From assembly GCF_900113135.1 (NCBI RefSeq), contig NZ_FOOH01000010.1, positions 93,519 to 157,518 on the forward strand: DNA of 64,000 bases. The letters are read 5' to 3'. Numbering within the stretch: the stretch's first letter is position 1; every line of letters begins with the position of its first letter. The translations under genes were made by a program, and so were the position numbers. The notes under the pieces were generated by a model that worked only from the letters and a program-made list of their open reading frames with translations, ran no database searches and was not told the origin of the DNA. Positions 19,712 through 27,473 of the stretch are shown here, piece by piece. The DNA is from Salegentibacter agarivorans (lineage in GTDB: Bacteria; Bacteroidota; Bacteroidia; Flavobacteriales; Flavobacteriaceae).

Positions 19712-20571
19712 ATCTTATTCAAATGATCGGAATCAAATACCTAATAGGAGCCGTTTTAATGGCGGCTTCTTTTATCTCGTGTGAGGAAAGTGGTAATAAA
19801 ACTGCCACGGCTAACGAAAATGAAGCGGAAAATGAAGTGGTGGTAGAGCGCACGCTAAGAGTAATGTCTTATAATATTCATCACGCTAACCCTCCCTCTA
19901 TAGAAGATAAGATTGATATAGAAGCTATCGTTAAGGTAATTAAAGCAGAAAATCCTGATTTAGTTGCTCTCCAGGAAGTAGATTTTAATACTGAAAGGTC
20001 GGGAGAGGGGAACCAGGCAGAATTGATTGCTGAAGCCCTGGATATGGAATATTATTTTGCCAAAGCTATTGATTATGATAATGGTGAATATGGGAATGCA
20101 ATTTTATCAAAATTCCCAATAAAGAATAGCGAAATTTTAGCTCTTCCTAGCCACCCGGAAGACAATACTGAAAATAGAGTGGTAGCTTTAGGCTTAATTG
20201 AAATTAATGCAAATCAGAATATTTTGTTCGGGAGTACCCACTTAGATTATAAAACGGATTCAAAGAGCAGAATATTACAGGTGAAGAAGTTAATTGAGAT
20301 GGCAAGCGAATGGAACGAGCCTTTAATATTGGGAGGAGACTTTAACGATGGTCCGAACTCAGAAACCATCCAGTTGTTAGATTCTGAACTCAAAAGGACC
20401 TGCAAAACCTGTCCACCGACTATTCCGGTGGAGAACCCTAAACGAGCAATTGATTTTATTTACTATAAACATCCTCAAGCTAAATTTCAAGTAAAATCTC
20501 ATAAAGTAATGCCAGAAGAATACGCTTCAGACCATAGACCGGTTTTTGCGGAAATTGATATTGTTAAGTAG
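19705..20571 (+). CDS. Endonuclease/exonuclease/phosphatase-family lipoprotein
   Basis: A 288-residue EEP-fold metal-dependent phosphoesterase. The lipoprotein leader ends AASFISC. Fold motifs are LRVMSYNIHH, LVALQEVD (metal Glu), GNAILSKFPI, GSTHLDYK, LILGGDFNDGP and SDHRPVFAEI (catalytic Asp-His). The start at 19705 overlaps the SusD stop codon; a second ATG at 19723 also gives a good leader. In SusCD loci such enzymes probably act on phosphodiesters, inositol phosphates or sphingolipid-like head groups rather than DNA. Its place at the end of the operon with phosphatases nearby supports a phosphorylated substrate. Confidence 0.87.
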   Translation: MVNLIQMIGIKYLIGAVLMAASFISCEESGNKTATANENEAENEVVVERTLRVMSYNIHHANPPSIEDKIDIEAIVKVIKAENPDLVALQEVDFNTERSGEGNQAELIAEALDMEYYFAKAIDYDNGEYGNAILSKFPIKNSEILALPSHPEDNTENRVVALGLIEINANQNILFGSTHLDYKTDSKSRILQVKKLIEMASEWNEPLILGGDFNDGPNSETIQLLDSELKRTCKTCPPTIPVENPKRAIDFIYYKHPQAKFQVKSHKVMPEEYASDHRPVFAEIDIVK

Positions 20572-20605
20572 ATTTTTTTATCCATTAAGTGTGTTAGTTA
20601 GTGGG

Positions 20606-20640
20606 AAGACCGTCTTCGATCATCGGGGGCGGTTTTCTTT
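20606..20640 (+). terminator. Intrinsic terminator of locus 1
   Basis: AAGACCGTCTTCGA pairs over 14 positions (with G-T wobbles) to TCGGGGGCGGTTTT, followed by CTTTT. It stands 35 bases after the last gene of the locus. Confidence 0.75.
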
Positions 20641-20889
20641 TGAAAATTTTTGATTAAGTCCAATCATATTCTCTCAGAAACTGTTCGCAAGGAATGTTTG
20701 GAAGTTATTATTATCCATACTATGGTTATTATCTTTATTTATGTATTTAAAACTATAAACTAAGGGTCCCTCTTAAAAATTGAGAAGTAAGGCTCTTCAT
20801 AATTACAAAATGTTAAACTTTGTTAAAGGTGCCGAATTCGGTGAGTCCTAAAATAGGCGCTTTCGAAAGCCTTGTAAAATAAGGGTGTT

Positions 20890-20936
20890 TGGAAATAGTT
20901 CGAGTCTCGTCCAGACCGCATTCCGAAGCATCGGAA
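20890..20936 (+). pseudogene. tRNA-like 3' fragment with a following hairpin
   Basis: The bases AGTTCGAGTCTCGTCCAG followed by ACCGCA (20897-20920) read like a tRNA T-loop (TTCGAGT), 3' acceptor strand CCAGACC, discriminator G and CA. Directly behind come TTCCGA-AGCA-TCGGAA and a terminator, the layout seen after real tRNA genes. The T-stem does not pair and no matching 5' half (GGTCTGG) is visible, so this is a remnant at most, perhaps left by recombination at a tRNA gene. Confidence 0.35.
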
Positions 20937-20938
20937 GC

Positions 20939-20970
20939 AAAAGCCTTTCAGAAATGAGAGGCTTTTTGTG
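20939..20970 (+). terminator. Intrinsic terminator
   Basis: AAAAGCCTTTC pairs with GAGAGGCTTTT around an AGAAAT loop and is followed by a short T-run. It lies 19 bases after the tRNA-like fragment. The rest of the 500-base gap 20572-21071 holds no reading frame that I can support. Confidence 0.75.
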
Positions 20971-21071
20971 TGGAGTAAATTCTTGGATTGCTATAATTCC
21001 TATGCTGACTAATAATTATATCTGAAACCTTTTTTATTTTAACCGGTCTCGTATGTTGGAAAAGGATTATC

Positions 21072-21773
21072 TCAATTAATTTTTAAAACAAATCCTTTTT
21101 TATGCAGGTTTTCAATTTTAATATTTGGATCCCGACTTAAATACTTTCGAAGATGAGAAATGAAAACGTTTAAACTTTTTCGGTTAAAATAATCGTTTTT
21201 ACCCCACAGAAGAACTAAAATGTCTTTATGGCTGCAGAGTCCATTTTTATTTTGCACCAGGTAACCTAATAATTCATTTTCTCTTCCTGTTAAATGAATC
21301 ACTTCATCTTCAAAAATTAATTCCTGACTTTTAAAATTAAAAGTATATTTTCCAATAGAATGTAAGTCTCCCTGGGTTTCAGGTTCTGTTTGAGTTGGTT
21401 GAAGTCGTGATAAAAGCACCTGGATTCTGGCTACCAGTTCTTCTTCATCAATTGGTTTTTTTAAATAATCTACGGCACCAACAGAAAAACCTTTTAAAAC
21501 ATCTATTTTTAATGATCTGGCGGTAAGAAAAATAAAAGGCAAGTCTGGATAATTTGTCGTTATTTTTTGCGCAAGTGTAAATCCATCAATGTCAGGCAGC
21601 ATAACATCCAGGATAACCAATTCGTAAGAGTGAGCTTCAACAAGATCTAAAGCTTTCTTTCCTGTTGGCGCCCAACGAACATCAAAATCCTTAATTTTTA
21701 AATATTCAGAAAGTAGATATCCTAAGGACTCATCGTCTTCTACCAATAATATTTTGTTCTTTTTAATTAACAT
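21072..21773 (-). CDS. OmpR-type response regulator
   Basis: A 233-residue two-component regulator. The receiver domain (about 7-120) has the acidic pair VEDDE, the phospho-acceptor in LVILDVMLPDIDG, the Thr in FIFLTAR and the Lys in YLKKPID. The C-terminal winged helix (about 140-230) has HLTGRENELLGYLVQNKNG, SHKDILVLLWG and KSLNVFISHLRKYL. Its start overlaps the histidine-kinase gene end by 11 bases, so the two form one operon. The divergent outer-membrane protein gene at 23187 is a plausible target. Confidence 0.93.
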   Translation of the reverse strand: MLIKKNKILLVEDDESLGYLLSEYLKIKDFDVRWAPTGKKALDLVEAHSYELVILDVMLPDIDGFTLAQKITTNYPDLPFIFLTARSLKIDVLKGFSVGAVDYLKKPIDEEELVARIQVLLSRLQPTQTEPETQGDLHSIGKYTFNFKSQELIFEDEVIHLTGRENELLGYLVQNKNGLCSHKDILVLLWGKNDYFNRKSLNVFISHLRKYLSRDPNIKIENLHKKGFVLKIN

Positions 21774-23031
21774 TGATTAAGGGTATGATTATTATGATTT
21801 GTGTTCCAACTTGTAGTTTGCTTTCTAACTTAATTTGGCCTTTATGTCTTTTTATAACTTCCTGAACATAATTTAATCCGAGGCCGTAGCCTTTTACGCT
21901 ATGTAAATCACCTTCAGGAACCCGGTAGAATTTTTTAAAAATACGGCGTTTTTCTTTATCTGAAATACCGCTCCCATTATCACTTATTACTATATATAAA
22001 TCATTTTTCTTTGAAAAAGCTTTTAAACTAATAACAGGATCTTCAGCGTACTTTTTAGCATTATCCAGCAAATTGTTTATGGCATTTTCAAAATGGGACA
22101 GAGCAACTTTCATATTGTATGGTCCCGGTTCCAAATGGAAGTTGAAGTTAAAATTTTCCAGTTGCGAAAGCAATTTAAAATCTTCACACCATTGTAGAAG
22201 TTCCGGTCGCAAGTCTTTTTCTTCGAGTTGAATATACTTTTTCCTATTCTCCAGGCTGGCAAGGTCTAATACCTGCTCAATATGTTTATTTAAGCGAGCT
22301 ACCTGTTTTCTAATTTGTAAAACTATGGGCTTTTTGCTTTCTTCTATATCTGCTTCCAGGATTTTTGTGGCGACCCCAATTGAAAAGACCGGAGTTTTAA
22401 GTTCGTGAGTGAGGTTGTTAATAAAATCGTTGGTAATGGTAATGAGGTTTCTTTGCCAATAAAACAATCGCAACATCCAAATCACCACAAAAATAATAAT
22501 AGCAAGGAAAAGTAAGCCAGGGATTAGCAAGCCATGCAATTGCGATAAAAAATAGGAATTGAGATTTTTAAACTGAAGTTCAAGGGTGACTTCCTTTTCC
22601 AGCATTAGAGGAAGATAACCTTCTAATTTAATCGGGTATTTTATAATAGAATCTTTGCTGCTGAAAGTTGTTGGTGATATTAGCGTTAAACTATCATCTT
22701 CAGTGTAAAGATGGTAAGAGAAGTCGGTGTCAATTTTATTGGCGGCTAACCTATCTTTTACAAAATCATTTAAGAAATGACGGGAAGCATCCTGTAAACT
22801 GTCACGACTTAAACTAAAGTAGTTTTGGCCGGTAAGCGACTGTGCAATTAAAAAACTAAGCTGATTTTCCGCTGCAAGATCCTTTTTTAAATTGTTTCCG
22901 GCCCGTTCAATTTTCTGCTCAAACTGTACTTCAGCGAGGTTGAGTCCAATTCTTAAGTATTGATATTGTACCACGAATAATCCTACCACCGAAATGATAA
23001 ATACTGCGATATAAATTTTTCTCCGTTTCAA
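21763..23031 (-). CDS. Membrane sensor histidine kinase
   Basis: A 422-residue kinase partner of the regulator downstream. Two transmembrane segments (about 5-25 and 170-190) frame a periplasmic sensor of about 145 residues with no recognised fold. The H-box is NLTHELKTPVFSIG; the catalytic domain has the N-box NAINNLLDNAKKYA, G1 SDNGSGISDKEKRRIFKKF and G2 GYGLGLNYVQEVI. The signal is unknown. The 156-base gap to the divergent gene at 23187 should hold both promoters. Confidence 0.92.
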   Translation of the reverse strand: MKRRKIYIAVFIISVVGLFVVQYQYLRIGLNLAEVQFEQKIERAGNNLKKDLAAENQLSFLIAQSLTGQNYFSLSRDSLQDASRHFLNDFVKDRLAANKIDTDFSYHLYTEDDSLTLISPTTFSSKDSIIKYPIKLEGYLPLMLEKEVTLELQFKNLNSYFLSQLHGLLIPGLLFLAIIIFVVIWMLRLFYWQRNLITITNDFINNLTHELKTPVFSIGVATKILEADIEESKKPIVLQIRKQVARLNKHIEQVLDLASLENRKKYIQLEEKDLRPELLQWCEDFKLLSQLENFNFNFHLEPGPYNMKVALSHFENAINNLLDNAKKYAEDPVISLKAFSKKNDLYIVISDNGSGISDKEKRRIFKKFYRVPEGDLHSVKGYGLGLNYVQEVIKRHKGQIKLESKLQVGTQIIIIIPLINVN

Positions 23032-23186
23032 ATCGAGAACTATATTACTAAAATTTAGCTTTCAAGTTCGCAATTAGTCTTTTATTAATTCAATTAACCT
23101 TTCATTAATCTATTTGATTTTTCATTATCCAAAACCTGTACTAATTAAATCTACTTTGGTTCTTATCAATAATATAAACTACCTGT

Positions 23187-24329
23187 ATGAAGTTAAATTG
23201 TAGCCTTTTTAGTGCATTATTATTCGGTTTATTTTTCCAACAAACAATAAACGCACAAGGCTGTGTGGCTATTAGACACTTTTCCTGTAGTATGGGGAAT
23301 GAACTGGAAAGTAACTTGCTGGGGAAAGGGGATTTTCAGGTGGGGATGAATTACCGGTACTTTAAATCTTTTAGACACTTTAAGGGTACAGAAGAGGAAC
23401 CGGACCGCGTTTCAAATAATACCGAAGTAATAAACTATTCCCATTCCTGGGATTTTAGTCTTAATTATGGTTTAACAGATAGATTATATGCCGGAATTAC
23501 TATTCCCACCGTGCTTAACGAACGTTCTTCTTTGTATGAGCACGGACGTGAAGAAAGACATAAAACATTTTCGCGGGGACTTGCCGATATTAGATTGGGT
23601 GTTGGATATTGGCTTTTTGACCCCGTGGATCATGTAAATGGAAATTTAGCATTAGGACTTGGCTTAAAATTGCCTACCGGAAATTATAATGCGACTGATG
23701 TTTTTTATAACGTGGGTCCTGAAGGTTCGCCACAGGTGAGACCGGTAGATCAATCTATTCAGCCGGGAGATGGCGGTTTTGGGTTTACTGCTGATTTTCA
23801 GTTTTACCAGGCAATAAGCACAAATTTGTTTGTTTACGGAGGCGGATTTTATCTCTTTAATCCCAAGGAAACGAATGGAATTAGAACTTTTAGGGAAACC
23901 CTAAGTCCTATTTTGGAAAATGAATCCGTAATGTCGGTGCCAGATCAGTTTGCGTTGCGCATTGGTTTAGGTTATAGCTTATCACAAAATTTTTCTGCAT
24001 CTCTTGGTGCCCGATTTGAAGGTGTTCCTGTAGAAGATGTGCTTGGCGGAAGCGGAGGATTTAGAAGGCCAGGAAACGTGCTTTCTATAGATCCCGGAAT
24101 TTCTTATATGAAAAATAACTTTTCAATAAACTTAAATGTGCCTGTGGCGGTACGAAGAAACCGGCCACAAAGTGTTACCGATCTTGAAACTCAAATCGCA
24201 ACCGGAGAACCCAGGAATGGAGATGCTGCATTTGCTGATTATCTAATAAATCTCGGGATCTCCTACCGAATAGGAGGAGGGAAGTCGATTTCAGAAATCG
24301 AGCCCGAGTCAAATTTACAGTTTGATTGA
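23187..24329 (+). CDS. Predicted outer-membrane beta-barrel protein
   Basis: A 380-residue exported protein (leader ends INAQ, about 24) made mostly of alternating beta strands such as DFQVGMNYRYFKSF, LYAGITIPTV, ALGLGLKLPTGNY and INLGISYRIGG. This layout resembles the transporter/porin-like barrels annotated near phenol or metal pathways. A Cys-containing segment, GCVAIRHFSCSM, directly after the leader is unusual for a barrel and might bind metal. It lies divergently from a two-component system, which may control it. Function unknown. Confidence 0.6.
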   Translation: MKLNCSLFSALLFGLFFQQTINAQGCVAIRHFSCSMGNELESNLLGKGDFQVGMNYRYFKSFRHFKGTEEEPDRVSNNTEVINYSHSWDFSLNYGLTDRLYAGITIPTVLNERSSLYEHGREERHKTFSRGLADIRLGVGYWLFDPVDHVNGNLALGLGLKLPTGNYNATDVFYNVGPEGSPQVRPVDQSIQPGDGGFGFTADFQFYQAISTNLFVYGGGFYLFNPKETNGIRTFRETLSPILENESVMSVPDQFALRIGLGYSLSQNFSASLGARFEGVPVEDVLGGSGGFRRPGNVLSIDPGISYMKNNFSINLNVPVAVRRNRPQSVTDLETQIATGEPRNGDAAFADYLINLGISYRIGGGKSISEIEPESNLQFD

Positions 24330-24379
24330 TTAAGTCCTTATGGTGAATAATTAAACCAGGTTGAAAATAAGGCAAAAGC

Positions 24380-24406
24380 AAAAGCTCTGGAGTTCCGGGG
24401 CTTTTT
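24380..24406 (+). terminator. Intrinsic terminator
   Basis: AAAAGCTCTGG pairs with CCGGGGCTTTT (two wobbles) around AGTT, followed by TCTTT, 51 bases after the barrel-protein gene. Confidence 0.75.
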
Positions 24407-24541
24407 CTTTGTGCAATAACGAGGGCTCTTACATTAATTTTTAAAGATACTGAAGGTCACAATTCGGGAGTGTAAAATAAATCTTAGTTTAGTACAATTG
24501 ACTATAAAAGGTTTTCACAAAACTATTCAATTACCTATCCT

Positions 24542-26179
24542 ATGAAAAGAATTTTATTCCTTACCCTGTTTTCTTTATTTTTTCTTTCTTCAGATTTGTT
24601 TGCGCAGGAAGCAATTCCTCGTTTACAACAAGTAGGAAATAAATATCAGTTGGTGGTTGATGGTAAGCCTTATCTTATGCTTGCGGGTGAGCTTGGAAAT
24701 TCTACAGCGAGTACTATGGAATCCATGAAACCAGTTTGGCCAAGGCTGAAAGAATTAAACCTTAATACGGTGTTACTTCCTATTTACTGGGAGTTATTTG
24801 AACCAGAAGAAGGGAAATTTGATTATAAACTTATAGAAGATTTAATTCTGGAAGCTCGTAAGTATGATCTTAAACTTGTTGTACTCTGGTTTGGTTCCTG
24901 GAAGAATAGTATGTCCAGTCACGTACCTTCCTGGGTGAAGTTAAATCAAAAGAGATTCCCCAGGGCAGTAAGTAAAGAAGGGAAAAGCCAGGAGATTCTC
25001 ACAGCTTTTTCAGAAAATAATATGAAGGCAGATTTGAATGCATACCAACATCTCCTTAAGTATATTAAAAAAATAGACTGCTCGCATCATACAGTTATAC
25101 TTATGCAACCTGAAAATGAAATTGGAATGTTGCCCTCTGCCAGAGACTATCATTCCCTGGCAAATCAAAAATTTAAAGAAGAAGTTCCCAGGGAGCTATT
25201 GGATTATATAATCAATAATGAAGATATTTTAAATTCTGAATTTTCTGAAATTTGGAAGAATAATGGAGCCAGGGAACAAGGCAGCTGGGAAGAAGTTTTT
25301 GGAAAAGGACTTCATACGGATGAAATTTTTATGGCTTATTATTTTTCGCATTATGCCAATGAGGTTACAAAAGCAGGAAAAGAGGAATACCCGTTACCCG
25401 CATATGTTAATGCAGCACTAAACCGGCCAAATGTAAAACCGGGAGATTATCCCAGTGGAGGTCCGCTTCCCCATCTACTTGATATCTGGAAAGCAGGATC
25501 TCCTAATATCGATTTTTACGCTCCCGATTTTTATAACCCGAGGTTTAAACATTGGAACGATTTGTATGTAAGACAGGGGAATCCGTTATTCATACCCGAA
25601 CATAATTTTGATAACACTGTAGCGGCAAAAGCTTTGTTCGCCATTGGGCACTACGAGGCCCTGGGATTTGCTCCATTTTCCGTAGAGCAAATACCCAGCG
25701 AAGCCTTCACGCCAAAAGAGCAGAAATTAGCGCAGGTGTATGAAATAATTCACCAAATAGAACCGATTTTAGAAGCCAATAGAGGACAAAATCGATTAGA
25801 AGGAGTTTTGCTCAATAAGGAAGTAAATGAAATGATATTTACCCTGGGAGACTATGAATTCACTGCAGAACATACCTTTAACCTTGGTTGGGAGCCCAAC
25901 TCTAATGAGGATGTTTGGGAACCAGCTGGGGCAATTATTGTTCAAACAGCCGATAATGAATTTTTCTATGCGGGATATGGGGTTTCTTTAAAAATGAAAA
26001 ACCTGAAAAAGCCAAATTCCAGGGTAGGAATTTTAAAAACAGATCGCGGATATTTTGAAGAAGGAAAATGGAAAGTTTTCCAGCATTTAAATGGCGATCA
26101 AACCCATCAGGGAAGGCATATTCGTTCTTTTATTGATGATGTTTCTATACAGAGGTTTACTTTATATGAGTATGATTAA
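24542..26179 (+). CDS. GH35-like beta-galactosidase with DUF5597-type C-terminus
   Basis: A 545-residue secreted glycoside hydrolase (leader ends LFAQ, about 22). The TIM barrel starts with YLMLAGELGNSTAS and LNLNTVLLPIYWELFEPEEG, as in the GH35/GH42 clan. The acid/base Glu is in QPENEIGM (about 191-193) and the nucleophile Glu is in FIPEHNFD (about 353). The C-terminal 150 residues form the beta domain that accompanies many GH35 proteins of this size (DUF5597). Known relatives are exo-beta-galactosidases, some acting on xyloglucan side chains. It stands alone between two terminators, so its glycan target cannot be inferred from neighbours. Confidence 0.82.
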   Translation: MKRILFLTLFSLFFLSSDLFAQEAIPRLQQVGNKYQLVVDGKPYLMLAGELGNSTASTMESMKPVWPRLKELNLNTVLLPIYWELFEPEEGKFDYKLIEDLILEARKYDLKLVVLWFGSWKNSMSSHVPSWVKLNQKRFPRAVSKEGKSQEILTAFSENNMKADLNAYQHLLKYIKKIDCSHHTVILMQPENEIGMLPSARDYHSLANQKFKEEVPRELLDYIINNEDILNSEFSEIWKNNGAREQGSWEEVFGKGLHTDEIFMAYYFSHYANEVTKAGKEEYPLPAYVNAALNRPNVKPGDYPSGGPLPHLLDIWKAGSPNIDFYAPDFYNPRFKHWNDLYVRQGNPLFIPEHNFDNTVAAKALFAIGHYEALGFAPFSVEQIPSEAFTPKEQKLAQVYEIIHQIEPILEANRGQNRLEGVLLNKEVNEMIFTLGDYEFTAEHTFNLGWEPNSNEDVWEPAGAIIVQTADNEFFYAGYGVSLKMKNLKKPNSRVGILKTDRGYFEEGKWKVFQHLNGDQTHQGRHIRSFIDDVSIQRFTLYEYD

Positions 26180-26720
26180 ATAAAAATTTATCCGATTTAA
26201 TATGAAATGGAAAGGTGATATTAAACCTATTGGAATTAAAAATAGAAATTATTTCTGCCGATTAAAGAAGGGGGAAAACACCCTTTTTTAGTTTTAACGA
26301 TCACATTATTATTGTGCCATCAAATGTGAGAATCGCAAAAAGATAATTACTATTTCCATAAACCTGGAGTTTAAATTCTAATTTAAATATGCTCTCTATA
26401 GTTGTTTCTTTATTTTTAAAAATTCTAGCTTTATTGTTGGTATTTTTTTAAAATAATAATTTCAAAACTTTTCTTATTGCTTACTTTGAAATTAATTGTT
26501 GGGCATCTACATCAGTCTTTCTTCTTAAAAATTTAAAAAGTATTTTAATCATTTTAAAGCTTTTTGACTCATCCCTGAGGAATCTCTTTTTTGATACACT
26601 GTCTTTTCAAAGTGGAATTATTAGGGGGGTAAGTGAGTTAATCTTATTGAAATTATTTGGTAGTTTCGGAAGCTTTTTCAGGGTCTAAACAACTCATAAT
26701 TTTAATTGTAATTTTGGTAT
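26180..26720. other. 541-base gap, no gene seen
   Basis: AT-rich sequence with a short terminator-like hairpin at 26268-26289 (AAGGG, CCCTT, then T-run). The remainder has no reading frame, repeat or RNA that I can support. The promoter of the LytTR/histidine-kinase pair must lie near its right end. Confidence 0.5.
26268..26289 (+). terminator. Weak intrinsic terminator after the GH35-like gene
   Basis: A 5-bp stem (AAGGG/CCCTT) with loop GGAAAACA and six T. It is placed 89 bases after the stop codon. Confidence 0.5.
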
Positions 26721-27473
26721 ATGATAAAGGCAGTAATTATTGACGATGAAATAAATGCGCAAAGTTTACTGGAGAAAACCCTGGACAGGTATTTTCCAAA
26801 TAAATTTAATATTGTTGAAAAATGCATTTCAGTAGATTCCGGGGTGCTTGCCATCAAAAAATACGAACCAGACCTGGTTTTTTTAGATATTCAAATGCCA
26901 GAAAAGAATGGATTTGAACTTTTCAAGCATTTCGAGGTGATAAATTTTGAAGTCATTTTCACCACTGCACATGATAAATTTGGCATTAAAGCAATTAAGC
27001 GTAGCGCGCTGGATTATTTATTGAAGCCAATTAATCATTTAGATTTAGCTGAAGCCGTAAAAAAGTTTGAAAAGAAAAATGAAAGGAATTTTGCTCAAAG
27101 AAAATTGTCTTTGCTTTTAGAAAATCTGAATGTAAATGACCAAAACGTAAGTAAAATTGCTTTTCCCACCCTTGAAGGGTTCGAACTAATCCATACCAAT
27201 CAAATACTATATTGCAAGGCAGAAAGTAACTACTGCAGTATTAAAAAAATCGATGGTTCTGCAAAAACAGCTTCAAAGACCTTAAAATTTGTTGAAGAAG
27301 TACTTCCGGCTACTACTTTTAAAAGAATTCATAAAAGCTACGTCATCAATTTAAATTACGTGGTTAGATACCATAAGGCAAACAAGGAAATTGAATTAAC
27401 CAACGGAGAGAAACTTCCTGTTTCTTTTCGAAAAGAAGAAGAGTTTATCAATGCCATTCTACAAAACCATTAA
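26721..27473 (+). CDS. LytTR-family response regulator
   Basis: A 250-residue regulator with receiver domain (about 1-120; IIDDEINA, LVFLDIQMPEKNG with the phospho-acceptor Asp, TTAHDKF, YLLKPIN) and a C-terminal LytTR DNA-binding domain (about 145-248; ILYCKAESNYCSI, FKRIHKSYVINLNYV, KLPVSFRK). It overlaps the next gene, its probable kinase, by 23 bases. Confidence 0.93.
   Translation: MIKAVIIDDEINAQSLLEKTLDRYFPNKFNIVEKCISVDSGVLAIKKYEPDLVFLDIQMPEKNGFELFKHFEVINFEVIFTTAHDKFGIKAIKRSALDYLLKPINHLDLAEAVKKFEKKNERNFAQRKLSLLLENLNVNDQNVSKIAFPTLEGFELIHTNQILYCKAESNYCSIKKIDGSAKTASKTLKFVEEVLPATTFKRIHKSYVINLNYVVRYHKANKEIELTNGEKLPVSFRKEEEFINAILQNH

Noticed and set aside
26709..26716. TAATTTTG as a Bacteroidota -7 box for the LytTR gene
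   Set aside because: It fits the TAnnTTTG pattern but ends only four bases before the start codon and has no -33 TTTG at the right distance.
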